A DNA stretch of 64,000 nt, taken from assembly GCA_933228675.1 (NCBI GenBank), contig OW121742.1:39903255-39967254 (forward strand), in the 5' to 3' direction. Numbering within the stretch: the first letter of the stretch is position 1; the number at the start of each line of letters is the position of its first letter. Below, one piece after another: positions 23,517 to 37,699 of this stretch. A program made the position numbers and the translations under genes. The stretch is from Stomorhina lunata. Its lineage: Eukaryota > Arthropoda > Insecta > Diptera > Rhiniidae. Under the pieces are notes generated by a model. It was not told the DNA's origin. It saw only the letters and a list, made by a program, of their open reading frames with translations, and did no database searches.

Positions 23517-24146
23517 TAGCGACTCTAAAAATATTGTAAAGATTTTTTTTGCTTCTGCTTTTATCTTTCATAAAACTAATTGATCATTCTTATCTTAAAT
23601 TCTATTTTCGTTTGCCATAAACAATTTATTATTTGCTATAATTATTATCGTATTTTTGATTCTGTTGTTGTTTTTAGCTCTAAAACAATTTAAATTTTAA
23701 CAAACAAATAAACTCTCTGATATTCTTGATTTTGTTGTAATCGCAAATAAATAACAATTATTATAATTAAATAAAAACATTTGAATTATTTATGTCTACA
23801 AGGTTGACAACGATAATCGAAAACTACTGATTTTCAATTTTTTCATATTTCAAATGCCTTAACACTATAATAGAAATTTGTTACTATTTTCCAGATTGTT
23901 TGTTTAAATTTTTCGAAAAAAAAACAACAAAGTATTTATTGTTATTATTTTTTCATAGCAAATATTTAATGAATTTTACTTGAAAATATCAACGAAATGA
24001 GAAAACAACTGACGAAAGTCATCGGATATACAAGGAAATCAAGTTCATGCATGAACAATGAATATATAAACAATAGAAAAGTGATAAATTATTAAATAAA
24101 TCAAATGTTATTTATAATCTTGTGGTGATTTTGAAATAAGTAAATA
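23517..24146. other. Spacer between satellite blocks S1 and S2
   Basis: About 630 bp of non-repetitive AT-rich sequence; no gene seen. Confidence 0.6.
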
Positions 24147-26795
24147 GAGTTTTTCAAAAATTTCCTATCAAAATAAGAAATTTTTCAAAAATTTCCTATA
24201 AAAATAAGAAATTTTTCAAAAATTTCCTATAAACAAAAGAACATTTTTTAAAAATTTCCTATAAAAATAAGAATTTTTCAAAAATTTCCTATAAAAATAA
24301 GAATTTTTTTAAAATTTCCTATAAAAATAAGAAATTTTTGAAAAATTTACCATTAAAATATGGGGTTTTTGAAAAATTTTCTTTAAAAATATGAAATTTT
24401 CGAAAAATTTACCATTAAAATACGAAATTTTTGAAAAATTTCCTATAAAAATATGAAAATTTAAAAAAATGTCCCATAAAAATATGAGATTTTTGAAAAA
24501 TTTCCTATAAAAATATGAAATTTTTGAAAAATTTCCTATAAAAATATGAAATTTTTGAAAATTTCCAATACAAATATGAAATTGTTTAAAAATTCCCTAT
24601 AAAAATAAGAAATTGTTTGAAAATTTCTTATAAAAATAAGAAATTTTTGAAAAATTTCGTATAAAAATAAGAAATTTTTCAAAAATTTCCTATAAAAATA
24701 AGAAATTTTTCAAAAATTTCTTATAAAAATAATAAATTTTTCGAAAATTTCCTATGAACAAAATAAAATTTTCAAAAATTTCCTATAAAAATATGAAATT
24801 TTTGAAAAGTTTCCTATAAAAATATAAAATTTTTGAAAATTTTCCTATAAAAATATGAAATTTTTGAAAAATTTCCAATAAATATGAAATTGTTCAAAAA
24901 TTTCCTAAAAAAATAAGAAATTTTTCAAAAATTACCTATAAAAATAAGAAATTTTTCAAAAATTTCCTATAAAAATAAGAAATTTTTCAAAAATTTCCTA
25001 TAAAAATAAGAAATTTTTCAAAAATTTCCTATAAAAATAAGAAATTTTTCAAAAATTTCCTATAAAAATAAATTTTTCAAAAATTTCCTATAAAAATAAG
25101 AAATTTTTCAAAAATTTCCTATAAAAATAAGAAATTTTTCTAAAATTTCCTATAAAAATAAGAAATTTTACAAAAATTTCCTATAAAGATAAGAAAATTT
25201 TCAAAAATTTTCTATAAAAATATGAGATTTCTGAAAAATTTCTTATAAAAATATGAGATTTTTGAAAAATTTCCTATAAAAATATGAAATTTTTGAAAAA
25301 TTTCCTATAAAAATATGAAATTTTTGAAAAATTTCCTATAAAAATATGAAATTTTTGAAAAATTTCCTATAAAAATATGAAATTTTTGAAAAATTTCCTA
25401 TAAAAATATGAAATTTTTGAAAAATTTCCTATAAAAATATGAAATTTTTGAAAAATTTCCTATAAAAATATGAAATTTTTGAAAAATTTCCTATAAAAAT
25501 ATGAAATTTTTGAAAAATTTCCTATAAAAATATGAAATTTTTGAAAAATTTCCTATAAAAATATGAAATTTTTGAAAAATTTCCTATAAAAATATGAAAT
25601 TTTTGAAAATTTCCTATAAAAATATGAAATTTTTGAAAATTTCATATAAAAATATGAAATTTTTGAAAAATTTCCTATAAAAATATGAAATTTTTGAAAA
25701 ATTTCCTATAAAAATATGAAATTTTTGAAAAATTTCCTATAAAAATAGGAAATTTTTGAAAAATATTCTATAAAAATATGAAATTTTTGAAAAATTTCCT
25801 ATAAAAATATGAAATTTTTGAAAAATTTCGTATAAAAATATGAATTTTTTGAAAATATTCCTATAAAAATATGAAATTTTTGAAAAATTTCCTATAAAAA
25901 TATGAAATTTTTGAAAAATTTCCTATAAAAATATGAAATTTTTGAAAAATTTCCTATAAAAATATGAAATTTTTGAAAAATTTCCTATAAAAATATGAAA
26001 TTTTTGAAAAATTTCCTATAAAAATATGAAATTTTTGAAAAATTTCCTATAAAAATATGAAATTTTTGAAAAATTTCCTATAAAAATATGAAATTTTTGA
26101 AAAATTTCCTATAAAAATATGAAATTTTTGAAAAATTTCCTATAAAAATATGAAATTTTTGAAAAATTTCCTATAAAAATATGAAATTTTTGAAAAATTT
26201 CCTATAAAAATATGAAATTTTTGAAAAATTTCCTATAAAAATATGAAACTTTTGAAAAATTTCCTATAAAAATATGAAATTTTTGAAAAATTTTCTATAA
26301 AAATATGAAATTTTTGAAAAATTTCCTATAAAAATATGAAATTTTTGAAAAATTTCCTATAAAAATATGAAATTTTTGAAAAATTTCCTATAAAAATATG
26401 AAATTTTTGAAAAATTTCCTATAAAAATATGAAATTTTTGAAAAATTTCCTATAAAAATATGAAATTTTTGAAAAATTTCCTATAAAAATATGAAATTTT
26501 TGAAAAATTTCCTATAAAAATATGAAATTTTTGAAAAATTTCCTATAAAAATATGAAATTTTTGAAAAATTTCCTATAAAAATAGGAAATTATTGAAAAA
26601 TTTCGTATAAAAATATGAATTTTTTGAAAATATTCCTATAAAAATATAAAATTTTAGAAAAATTTCGTATAAAAACATGAAATTTTTGAAAAATTTCGTA
26701 TAAAAATATGAATTTTTTTGAAAAATTTCCTATAAAAATATGAAATTTTTGTAAAATTTCGTGTGAAAATAGGAAGTTTGGAAAAATTTCCTATT
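24147..26795 (+). repeat. 31-bp satellite block S2
   Basis: About 85 units of 31 bp, with cctataaaaatatgaaattt and ttgaaaaattt. Left part (24147-25200) is mixed, mostly with aagaaatttttc; from 25200 on the atgaaatttttg variant is nearly uniform, so separate homogenised blocks sit side by side. Shares the gaaaaatttcctataaa half with the 29-bp family. Confidence 0.96.
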
Positions 26796-27635
26796 GAGAA
26801 ATTAATCCCTAATTAATTATTAGTTTTAATTATTTATTTTTGGTGATAAACACTAGAAATTCTGGTGACAGCAAGAGATTCAAAATTGACATTATCAGTT
26901 TGTTGGAGGTGTCAACATAGGAGAATCCTATGGGGCCATTTATCCATATGTCACTGATCGTCATTATTTACTGTCAATTAATAATAAGTAAATATTTAAT
27001 GAAAACAAAAGTACATATTAGTATTTTATATTTCTAATTTTCTAAATAAATAATTTTTATCTGAATTCCACAAAGACACAAAGTGCCTTCTATTACTCTG
27101 TAATTGTTATGTTTCTAAATTGATAAGAATACGCAGAAAAATGTCTATGATTAGATGTTTTATTATAATCATTGTGGGATTAGATGACAAATGTTGCCTT
27201 AATAAAAATTCATTCATTCATATAAATTATAATTTCTAGTATAAAATAATTGAAATAAAATGAAATGAAAAGTTCCTTAGCAACGAGTTTTTCATCTCAT
27301 TCTCTTCTATAGTCAAATAAAATGTTTAATATTTTAGATATTTATATGGATTACAAAGAAATCACTTTGTATACGATTTTTATATTTCATTTAGTACAAA
27401 AACAAAACCTAAAAGATGACACTTTTTTATCTAAAAATATCCTGACATCAAACCACAAATACAAAAATATATAACAAAGAATATTTCCTTGATTAATCAT
27501 TAATAGATTAGGAAAGAAGGCAAGAAATTTTGAAAAGATGGTTGCCCCATCATCATTTTTATAAGGGATTTTATATCACAAATCATCCAAGATAAGATTT
27601 CCGTATTCATAAGAACTTTGTCTTCCTTTTCTTTA
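26796..27635. other. Spacer between satellite blocks S2 and S3
   Basis: About 840 bp of non-repetitive AT-rich DNA. The satellite is in opposite orientation on its two sides. No gene seen. Confidence 0.6.
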
Positions 27636-29645
27636 GAAATTTTTCAAAAATTTCTTATTTTCTATAGGAAATTAAATTTTTTTTTTTTTAATTTCTTATT
27701 TTGCAGAAGAAAATTTTTAAAAAATTTCCAAATTTTTTACAGGATTTTTTTTTTTAAATTTCTTATTTATATAGGAAATTTTTTAAAAAATTCTTATTTT
27801 TATAGGAAATTTTTCAAAAATTTCTTATTTTTATAGGAAATTTTTTAAAAATTTCTTGTTTTTATAGGAAATTTTTCAAACATTTCTTGTTTTTATAGGA
27901 AATTTTTCAAAAATTTCTTATTTTTATAGGAAATTTTTCAAAAATTTCTTGTTTTTATAGGAAATTTTTCAAACATTTCTTGTTTTTATAGGAAATTTTT
28001 CAAAAATTTCTGGTTTTTATAGGAATTTTTCAAAAATTTCAGGTTTTTATAGGAAATTTTTCAAAAATTTCTGGTTTTTATAGGAAATTTTTCAAAAATT
28101 TCTTGTTTTTATGGGAAATTTTTCAAAAAGTTTTTATTTTTACAGGAAATTTTTTAAATTTTTTTTCTTTTTATAGGAAATTTTTCAAAAATTTCTTATT
28201 TTTATAGGAAATTTTTCAAAAATTTTTTATTCTTATAGGAAATAATTCAAAAATTTCTTATTTTTGTAGGAAATTTTTCTAAAATTTCTTATTTTAATAG
28301 GAATTTTTTCAAAAATTTCTTATTTTTATAGGAAATTTTTCAAAAATTTCTTATAGGAAATTTTTCAAAAATTTCTTATAGGGAATTTTTCAAAAATTTC
28401 TTATTTTTATAGGAAATTTTTCAAAAATTTCTTACTTTTGTAGGAAAATTTTCAAAAATTTCTTATTTTTATAGGAAATTTTTCAAAAATTTCTTATTTT
28501 TATAGGAAATTTTTCAAAAATTTCTTATTTTTATAGGAAATTTTTCAAAAATTTCTTATTTTTATAGGAAAATTTTCAAAAATGTCTTATTTTTATAGGA
28601 AATTTTTCAAAAATTTCTTATTTTTATAGAAAATTTTTCAAAAATTTCTTATTTTTATAGGAAATTTTTCAAAAATTTCTTATTTTTATAGGAAATTTTT
28701 CAAAAATTTCTTATTTTTATAGGAAATTTTTCAAAAATTTCTTATTTTTATAGGAAAATTTTCAAAAATTTCTTATTTTTATAGGAAAATTTTCAAAAAT
28801 TTCTTATTTTTATACGAAATTTTTCAAAAATTTCTTATTTTTATAGGAAATTTTTCAAAAATTTCTTATTTTTATAGGAAATTTTTCAAAAATTTCTTAT
28901 TTTTATAGGAAATTTTTCAAAAATTTCTTATTTTTATAGGAAATTTTTCAAAAATTTCTTATTTTTATAGGAAATTTTTCAAAAATTTCTTATTTTTATA
29001 GGAATATTTTCAAAAATTTCTTATTTTTGTAGGAAATTTTTCAAAAATTTCTGATTTTTATAGGAAATTTTTCAAAAATTTCTTATTTTTATAGGAAAAT
29101 TTTCAAAATTTTCTTATTTTTATAGGAAATTTTTGAAAAATTTCTTATTTTTGTAGTTAATTTTTCAAAAATTTCTTATTTTTATAGGAAATTTTTGAAA
29201 AATTTCTTATTTTTGTAGGTAATTTTTCAAAAATTTCTTATTTTTGTAGGAATTTTTTCAAAAATTTCTTATTTTTATAGGAATTTTTTCAAAAATTTCT
29301 TATTTTTGTAGGAAATTTTTCAAAAATTTCTGATTTTTATAGGAAAGTTTTCAAAAATTTCTTATTTTTATAGGAAATTTTTCAAAAATTTCTTATTTTT
29401 ATAGGAAATTTTTCAAAAATTTCTTATTTTTATAGGAATTTTTTCAAAAATTTCTTATTTTTATAGGAATTTTTTCAAAAATTTCTTATTTTTGTAGGAA
29501 ATTTTTCAAAAATTTCTGTTTTAAAAAATTTCATATTTTTATAGGAAATTTTAAAAAAATTCTTATTGTTATAGGAAATTTTTTTACAGGAAATTTTTAA
29601 AAAATTTATTATTTTTCTAAAGGAAATTTTTTAAAAATTTCTTTT
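27636..29645 (-). repeat. 31-bp satellite block S3
   Basis: About 64 units, on the plus strand tataggaaatttttcaaaaa followed by tttcttatttt: the reverse complement of the aagaaattttt variant in S2. The first few units (27636-27800) are degenerate and T-rich; the core 28380-29500 is fairly uniform. Confidence 0.96.
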
Positions 29646-30324
29646 TGAGTTTATTTTAATAATTAAGTCCAATTAAGTTGTTCCGCTTCCATTTTATTTG
29701 ATATTTATTTTCTGCAATATTACTTTTATTTATAGTGTTTGCATTTGTTGTGTCTTATCGATATTACTACGTACTTTTACTAGAACTGTATTTAATTTAT
29801 TATGTTTATTTGTTCAATTAAGTGTCCTTGAATTTATTTTTACAAAAAAAAATAAATAAATAAAATACAATGAAAAGAATTCAAAGAATAAAACGCTAGA
29901 GAGAAAAAAACTAAACAAAAAGGAAAACAAATTAAATTTAACAATAGACATTTTGGGATGAAATAAAATCAATAGATTTACATGATAAACCGACAGACGG
30001 ATAGACAAATCGTTTCAGTAGATTTCACTAAAGTTTTTTATATTGTTTACAATCTAATGAAGCAAAACGTTTAATAAAACAAATGGATAAAAGCTCTTAA
30101 ATCGAATGAGAAAACCAGAAATGCTTTTTAACATTATTACGTTGCAGGTGAAAATAAAATGTTTCAGCAACATGTTTCTAAAAGAAAGCTTTATATGATG
30201 AAAAAGCAAAATATTGAAAGCTCAATTTTTCAAAAAGCATAAAGCTCTCTTACACATTTATTCTAGCTATTCTTGACTTTTTACTTTTTTTTAAATTGAC
30301 TGAAAGCTAATTTCTTCAAACATT
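29646..30324. other. Spacer between satellite blocks S3 and S4
   Basis: About 680 bp, AT-rich; no gene seen. The 64-codon minus frame at 29814 is low-complexity. Confidence 0.55.
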
Positions 30325-32262
30325 GAATATTTATAGGAAATTTTTGTAAATTTTACTTTTCGTAGGAATTTTTTTTTCGAAAATAGTCAATTTCTTCTTC
30401 TGTTATCCTTGACTCCCAGTGGAGCATAGGGCCTCGATAGTAGTCGATCAATAGTCAATTTAGGCAATAGGAAATTTTTCAAAAATTTCTTATTTTTATA
30501 GCAAATTTTTCTAAAATAGTAAATTTTTTTTTTAAACATTTTTCAAAAATTTCCTATTTTTATAGGAAATTTTTCAAAAATTTCCTATTTTTATAGGAAA
30601 TTTTTCAAAAATTTCCTATTTTTATAGGAAATTTTTCAAAAATTTCCTATTTTTATAGGAAATTTTTCAAAAATTTCCTATTTTTATAGGAAATTTTTCA
30701 AAAATTTCCTATTTTTATAGGAAATTTTTCAAAAATTTCCTATTTTTATAGGAAATTTTTCAAAAATTTCCTATTTTTATAGGAAATTTTTCAAAAATTT
30801 CCTATTTTTATAGGAAATTTTTCAAAAATTTCCTATTTTTATAGGAAATTTTTCAAAAATTTCCTATTTTTATAGGAAATTTTTCAAAAATTTCCTATTT
30901 TTATAGGAAATTTTTCAAAAATTTCCTATTTTTATAGGAAATTTTTCAAAAATTTCCTATTTTTATAGGAAATTTTTCAAAAATTTCCTATTTTTATAGG
31001 AAATTTTTCAAAAATTTCCTATTTTTATAGGAAATTTTTCAAAAATTTCCTATTTTTATAGGAAATTTTTCAAAAATTTCCTATTTTTATAGGAAATTTT
31101 TCAAAAATTTCCTATTTTTATAGGAAATTTTTCAAAAATTTCCTATTTTTATAGGAAATTTTTCAAAAATTTCCTATTTTTATAGGAAATTTTTCAAAAA
31201 TTTCCTATTTTTATAGGAAATTTTTCAAAAATTTCCTATTTTTATAGGAAATTTTTCAAAAATTTCCTATTTTTATAGGAAATTTTTCAAAAATTTCCTA
31301 TTTTTATAGGAAATTTTTCAAAAATTTCCTATTTTTATAGGAAATTTTTCAAAAATTTCCTATTTTTATAGGAAATTTTTCAAAAATTTCCTATTTTTAT
31401 AGGAAATTTTTCAAAAATTTCCTATTTTTATAGGAAATTTTTCAAAAATTTCCTATTTTTATAGGAAATTTTTCAAAAATTTCCTATTTTTATAGGAAAT
31501 TTTTCAAAAATTTCCTATTTTTATAGGAAATTTTTCAAAAATTTCCTATTTTTATAGGAAATTTTTCAAAAATTTCCTATTTTTATAGGAAATTTTTCAA
31601 AAATTTCCTATTTTTATAGGAAAATTTTCAAAAATTTCCTATTTTTATAGGAAATTTTTCAAAAATTTCCTATTTTTATAGGAAATTTTTCAAAAATTTC
31701 CTATTTTTATAGGAAATTTTTCAAAAATTTCCTATTTTTATAGGAAATTTTTCAAAAATTTCCTATTTTTATAGGAAATTTTTCAAAAATTTCCTATTTT
31801 TATAGGAAATTTTTCAAAAATTTCCTACTTTTATAGGAAATTTTTTAAAAATTTCCTATTTTTATAGGAAATTTTTTAAAAATTTCCTATTTTTATAGGA
31901 AATTTTTTAAAAATTTCCTATTTTTATAGGAAATTTTTTAAAAATTTCCTATTTTTATAGGAATTTTTTTAAAAATTTCCTATTTTTATAGGAAATTTTT
32001 TTAAAATTTCCTATTTTTATAGGAAATTTTTTAAAAATTTCCTATTTTTATAGGAAATTTTTTAAAAATTTCCTATTTTTATAGGAAATTTTTTAAAAAT
32101 TTCCTATTTTTATAGGAAATTTTTTAAAAATTTCCTATTTTTATAGGAAATTTTTTAAAAATTTCCTATTTTTATAGGAAATTTTTTAAAAATTTCCTAT
32201 TTTTATAGGAAATTTTTTAAAAATTTCCTTTTTTTATAGGAAATTTTCCAAAATTTTTCTAA
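30325..32262. repeat. Palindromic 31-bp satellite block S4
   Basis: After a few degenerate units, about 55 nearly identical 31-bp units run from 30545 to 32250. Each holds ggaaatttttcaaaaattt then cctat, so the 27 bp from ATAGG to CCTAT form a palindrome with a single central C. From about 31843 the centre changes from C to T/A (ggaaattttttaaaaattt), a second homogenised sub-block. This is the most uniform array in the window. Confidence 0.97.
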
Positions 32263-32909
32263 AAAATTTTTTTTTCAAACCAGAAATATCTGCAATTTTC
32301 TAAATCTTCACAATTATATTGAAATTTTTATCACATGAAAAAGTGTGTCAATGAAAGTTCACTTAAGTCCGTTTACATTATATTGATAATTACATCATTT
32401 AAATGATCATAAGAAATTAAACTTATCAAAAATTTCTTTTGAAAAACGTTTAACTCCTCCCATTGTCTCCTTTGTAATTGATCATTTGACATGATCATTT
32501 ATGAAATTTATTTATTTGTATTCGCTTCCGATCAGCCATTTCGTAGTAGTAAATAATTGTTTTCAATTAGTTTATTTTAAGTAAAACGATTATATCTATT
32601 CAGAATATTTTATTGTATTTTTATTATTATGATAAACAAACAATTATACACGATTTCCTCTTAAAAAACACTTTCAATATCATTCATTTAATTATTAAAG
32701 TTTTCCAGGGAACAACGACTTGGTAACCGACTGACTGACTTCTATACTTTTGTTTTTTATTTGAGGTTTAAAATTTTGTTTATTATAGTATTTACTTGTT
32801 GCACATTATTTTAAACGAATTTTAGTACGCTACACTATGAGAGAGGAATAATTTGGACTCATAAATAAAATGTAACATTTGTATAATTTTACATTCAAAT
32901 TTGTTCCTT
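32263..32909. other. Spacer between satellite blocks S4 and S5
   Basis: About 650 bp of non-repetitive AT-rich sequence; no gene seen. Confidence 0.6.
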
Positions 32910-33600
32910 TTTACAGGAAATTTTGCGAAAATTGACAATTTATAGGAAATTTTTCAAAAATTGCCTATTTATAGGAAATTTTTCGAAAATTTACTATTTA
33001 TAGGAATTTTTTTGAAATTTGACTATTTATAGGAAATATTTCGAAAATTGACTATTTATAGGAAATTTTTCGAAAATTGACTATTTATAGGAAATTCTTC
33101 GAAAATTGACTATTTATAGGAAATTTTTCGAAAAATGACTATTTATAGGAAATTTTTCGAAAATTGACTATTTTTATAGGAAATTTTTCGAAAGTTGACT
33201 ATTTTTATAGGAAATTTTTCAAAAATTGACCATTTTTATAGGAAATTTTTCGAAAATTGACTATTTTTATAGGAAATTTTTCAAAAATTGACTATTTTTA
33301 TAGCAAATTTTTCGAAAATTGACTATTTTTATAGGAAAATTTTTCAAAAATTGACTATTTTTATAGGATTTTTTTTCGAAAATTGACTATTTATGGGAAA
33401 TTTTTTTCGAAAATTAACTATTTATAAGAAATTTTTCGAAAATTGACTATTATAGGAAATCTTTCGAAAATTGACTATTTATAGGAAATTTTTCGAAAAT
33501 TGACTTTTTATAGGAAATTTTTCGAAAGTTGACTATTTATAGGAAATTTTTCAAAAATTGACTATTTATTGGAACAAAATTAACTATTTTTAGGTAATTT
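32910..33600 (-). repeat. 29/31-bp satellite block S5
   Basis: About 23 units on the plus strand of the form tataggaaatttttcgaaaa then ttgactattta, the reverse complement of S1. Units with ttttta spacing (31 bp) lie in the middle, 33170-33370. Confidence 0.95.
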
Positions 33601-34344
33601 TTGAAGTAGAAAAATTTTCATCTCTTTCTATAAGATAACTTAAATACCTACTATTACCCCCTCTTTAAATCTTTTAAGTTATCCTACTTGTTGTTGCTGA
33701 CTGACTGCTTTACGACCCAGTCATTAAGCCCATATTTGTGTTGTGTGTTTTTTCTATTGTAAAATCAGTCACATTTGATGAGATTGTTGCTAAACAAATT
33801 TTTTTTTAGAATAAATTTTAAATTAAATAAAGTATTTTGCGACATAAACAAATTCATTGAATGAGTTAAATACAATGAAATTATATTTAAATAAATTAAG
33901 AAACAAGAAAAATAATAAATCTAGAATCATAAAGCGCCAAGAAAAGCCACATAATTTATGATGTGACATAGAAGTGTAAATGATATGTAAATAAGAACAA
34001 ACGTAGGCTGATTGGTAATTAAGTAAAAAGTTTAATATTTTTGTAGTTGTAAGCAAATACCCTGTGATATTAAGGGACATCCCCTTGGGACTTGACTTAA
34101 TTAAAAAAATAAAAAATTTGCTTATTTTTGTAAACAAAATTGATTTATATTTTAGTAATTAAAATTTTGTTAATTTACATTTTAATTTTTAGATGAATTG
34201 CTAAATTGTTGTTAATTAACTTTTACTAAAGCTCTAGAGTCTGGCAGAACGTGACTTGCTTCAGAAATTTTATTGTAATTTATATTATTTTTGATTTATA
34301 AGTCGGAGATAAATTACAAGGAATTTTTGATTCTCTTTTCTGAA
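33601..34344. other. Spacer between satellite blocks S5 and S6
   Basis: About 740 bp; a 104-codon minus frame (33823-34137) is F/Y/I-rich and has no family resemblance. No supported gene. Confidence 0.55.
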
Positions 34345-36625
34345 TTTTCAATTTCTATAAAAAGTCAATTTTTGAAAAATTTCCTATAAAAATAGTAAAT
34401 TTTTGGAAAATTTCCTTTAAATAGTAACTTTTTGAAAAATTTCCTATAAAAATAGTAAAGTTTTGAAAAATTTCCTATAAAAATAGTAAAGTTTTGAAAA
34501 ATTTCCTATAAAAATAGTAAATTTTTGAAAAATTTCCTATAAAAATGGTAATTTTTTGAAAAATTTCCTATAAAAATAGTAAATTTTCGAAAAATTTCCT
34601 AAAAATAGTAAATTTTTGAAAAATTTCCTAAAAATAGTAAATTTTTGAAAAATTTCCTATAAATAGACAACTTTGAAAATTTTCCTATAAAAATAGGAAA
34701 TTTTTGAGAATTTTCCTATAAAATTAGGAAATTTTCAAAAATTTTCCTATAAAAATAGGAAATTTTTGAAAATTTTCCTATAAAAATAGGAAATTTTTGA
34801 AAAATTTCTTATAAAAATAGAAAATTTTTGAAAATTTTCCTATAAAAATAGGAAATTTTTGAAAATTTTCCTATAAAAATAGGAAATTTTTGAAAATTTC
34901 CTATTTTTATAGGAAATTTTTGAAAATTTTCCTATAAAAATAGGAAATTTTTGAAAATTTTCCTATAAAAATAGGAAATTTTTGAAAATTTTCCTATAAA
35001 AATAGGAAATTTTTGAAATATTTTCTATAAAAATAGTAAATTTTTGCAAAATTTCCTATAAAAATGATAAGTTTTTGAAAAATTTCCTATAATTAGTCAA
35101 TTTTTTAAAAATTTTCTATAATTAGTCAATTTTCGAAAAATTTCCTATAAATAGTAAATTTTTGAAAAAATTCCTATAAATATTCAATTTTCGAAAAATT
35201 TCCTATAAATATTCAATTTTCGAAAAATTTCCTTTAAATAGTCAATTTTGAAAAAATTTCCTATAATAGTCAAATTTTGAAAATTCCTTTAAATAGTCGA
35301 TTTACGAAAAATTTCCTATAGTCAATTTCGAAAAAATTCCTATAAATAGTCAATTTTCGAAAAATTTCCTATAAATAGTAAATTTTCAAAAAATTTCCTA
35401 TAAATAGTAAATTTGCAAAAAATTTCATATAAATAGTCAATTTTCGAAAAATTTTTAATAAATAGTCAATTTTCAAAAAAATTCCTATAAATAGTCAATT
35501 TTCCTATAAATAGTCAATTTTCCTATAAATAGTCAATTTTCGAAAAATTTCCTATAAATAGTCAATTTTCGAAAAATTTCCTATAAATAGTAAATTTTTG
35601 AAAAATTTCTTGTAAAAAGTAAATTTTTGAAAATTCTTATAAATATTAAATTTTTAAAAAATTTCCTATAAATAGTAAATTTTCGAGAAATTTCCTATAA
35701 AAGCCAATTTTCGAACATTTTTCCATAACTAGTCAATTTTCGAAAAATTTCCTATAAGTAGTCAATTTTCGAAAATTTCCTATAAAAAGTCAATTTTCGA
35801 AAAATTTTCTATAAATAGTCAATTTTCGAAAAATGTCCTATAGTAAATTTTCAAAAAATTTCCTATGAAAATAGTCAATTTTCGAAAAATTTCCTATAAA
35901 AATTGTCAATTTTCGAACAATTTTCTATAAAAATAGTCAATTTTCGAAAAATTTCCTATAAATAAGTCAATTTTCGAAAAATTTCCTATAAATAGTCAAT
36001 TTTCGAAAAATTTTCTGTAAATAATCAATTTTCGAAAATTTTCTATAAATAATCAATTTTTGAAATATTTTCTATAAATAATCAATTTTCGAAAAATGTT
36101 CTATAAATAGTCAATTTTCGAAAAATTTCCTATAAATAGTCAATTTTTGAAAAATTTCTTATAAATAGTAAATTTTTGAAAAATTTCCTATAAATAGTTT
36201 ATTTTCCAAAATTTCCTAAAAATAGTAAATTTTCAAAAATTTCCCATAAATAGTCAATTTTTTTTAAAATTTCCTATAAATAGTAAATTTTCTCAAAATT
36301 TCCTATAAATAGTCAATTTTTGAAAAATTTCCTAAAGTCAATTTTCGAAAAATTTGTCAATAAATAGTCAATTTTCGAAAATTTTTCTATAAATAGTCAA
36401 TTTTCGAAAAATTTCCTATAAATAGTCAAATTTTTGAAAAATTTCCTATAAATAATCAATTTTCGAAAAATTTTTTATAGTCAATTTTCGAAAAATTTCC
36501 TAGAAAGAGTCAAGTTTTAAAAATTTTCCAATAAATAGTAAATTTTCGAAAAATTTCTTATAAATAGTAAATTTTTGAAAAATTTTCTTTAAATATTGAA
36601 TTTTTTAAGAAAATACCTATAAAAG
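34345..36625 (+). repeat. 29/31-bp satellite block S6, mixed variants
   Basis: About 75 units in S1 orientation but far more varied: 31-bp units at 34345-35080, including palindromic ataggaaatttttg units at 34690-35010, then diverged 29-bp units with many deletions. One unit at about 34895-34915 is flipped. This looks like an old, poorly homogenised block. Confidence 0.94.
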
Positions 36626-37695
36626 TAAGTAAGATTTTGCTATTTTTTCGTCTGGATTTGATAAATTCGAAAGTTAGTAATAAACGCTAATTCGACGTTT
36701 TGATTGTTAATATTACCTGGTAACAATTAAATAGGAAATGGACGTCATGAATTATATCTTATAATAAATTTTGATTAATTTCTACAATTCCCCACTTGAA
36801 TTATACATTTTCATTAAATATTTCTAAATGTTAATAACAAAGAAATTCACTCGAATTCGTATAAATTAATATTTTTGTATATAAGTACTTTTATGAATGA
36901 ATATTTTGTTGCCAGGTAATAAAGTACAAAATTAATTAAACATTATAAATGTTACAATAGTAATTAAATTTTGAAAATTATATTTTCGTATTTGTCTGAA
37001 ATGTTGCTGTATCCTGGCAACATGTTGCTAAACCATAAAAGTTTATTTATATGTACTCAGGTTTCTTAATTATCAATTTTATCATTTATGGCCTAAAACT
37101 CGTGCCTCTAATTGATTTCTTTTTGTATTTTATTTTAGATTATGAAATTTTGGTTCAACACGAGTGTTTTTCAAACAAACTGTTAAGAAAGAATTTTTAT
37201 GTTGATTTCCTTGATCAAATATTGATTTTGCCAAATCTCAAAGTGTTTAACAAATAATTACGTCTGATAATGGTTTTATATCAATTGATATTGGGTACTC
37301 ATATGTATTTATATTATGATTATTTGGTTCATAAGCTATAACATTTATTAATTTATTATAAACGATAAGATATAGATTGATTTTGTAATTTTATTTTGCA
37401 GCGATTTATCAGTTCAGTTTATTTTTCACTTGGTTTTATACGACAGACTGGGTTCTATTGGCTTTCGAGTACTTAAAATTCTTGAGATACCGGTAATCTT
37501 CTTAAGGATAAGGGGATTTTAAAACTAAGAATCATATAAGTATAATTTTATTTTAGAATTATAAAATGATATGTCTGAATTTTGAAAAAATGTATACAGT
37601 TATACAATCTTTGTAATTTCCGGGTGTGAGCCATATTTTGGAACCACGTTGAGTATATGCTTTTTCATTTATGATACCCGATATCTTACATTTAA
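36626..37695. other. Spacer after satellite block S6
   Basis: AT-rich, non-repetitive. The 68-codon plus frame at 37051 shows no recognisable domain. Nothing supported. Confidence 0.5.
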
Positions 37696-37699
37696 TAAA

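Noticed and set aside
33823..34137. 104-codon minus frame between satellites
   Set aside because: Low-complexity F/I/L/Y composition expected from AT-rich DNA; no motif, and no splice or promoter context.
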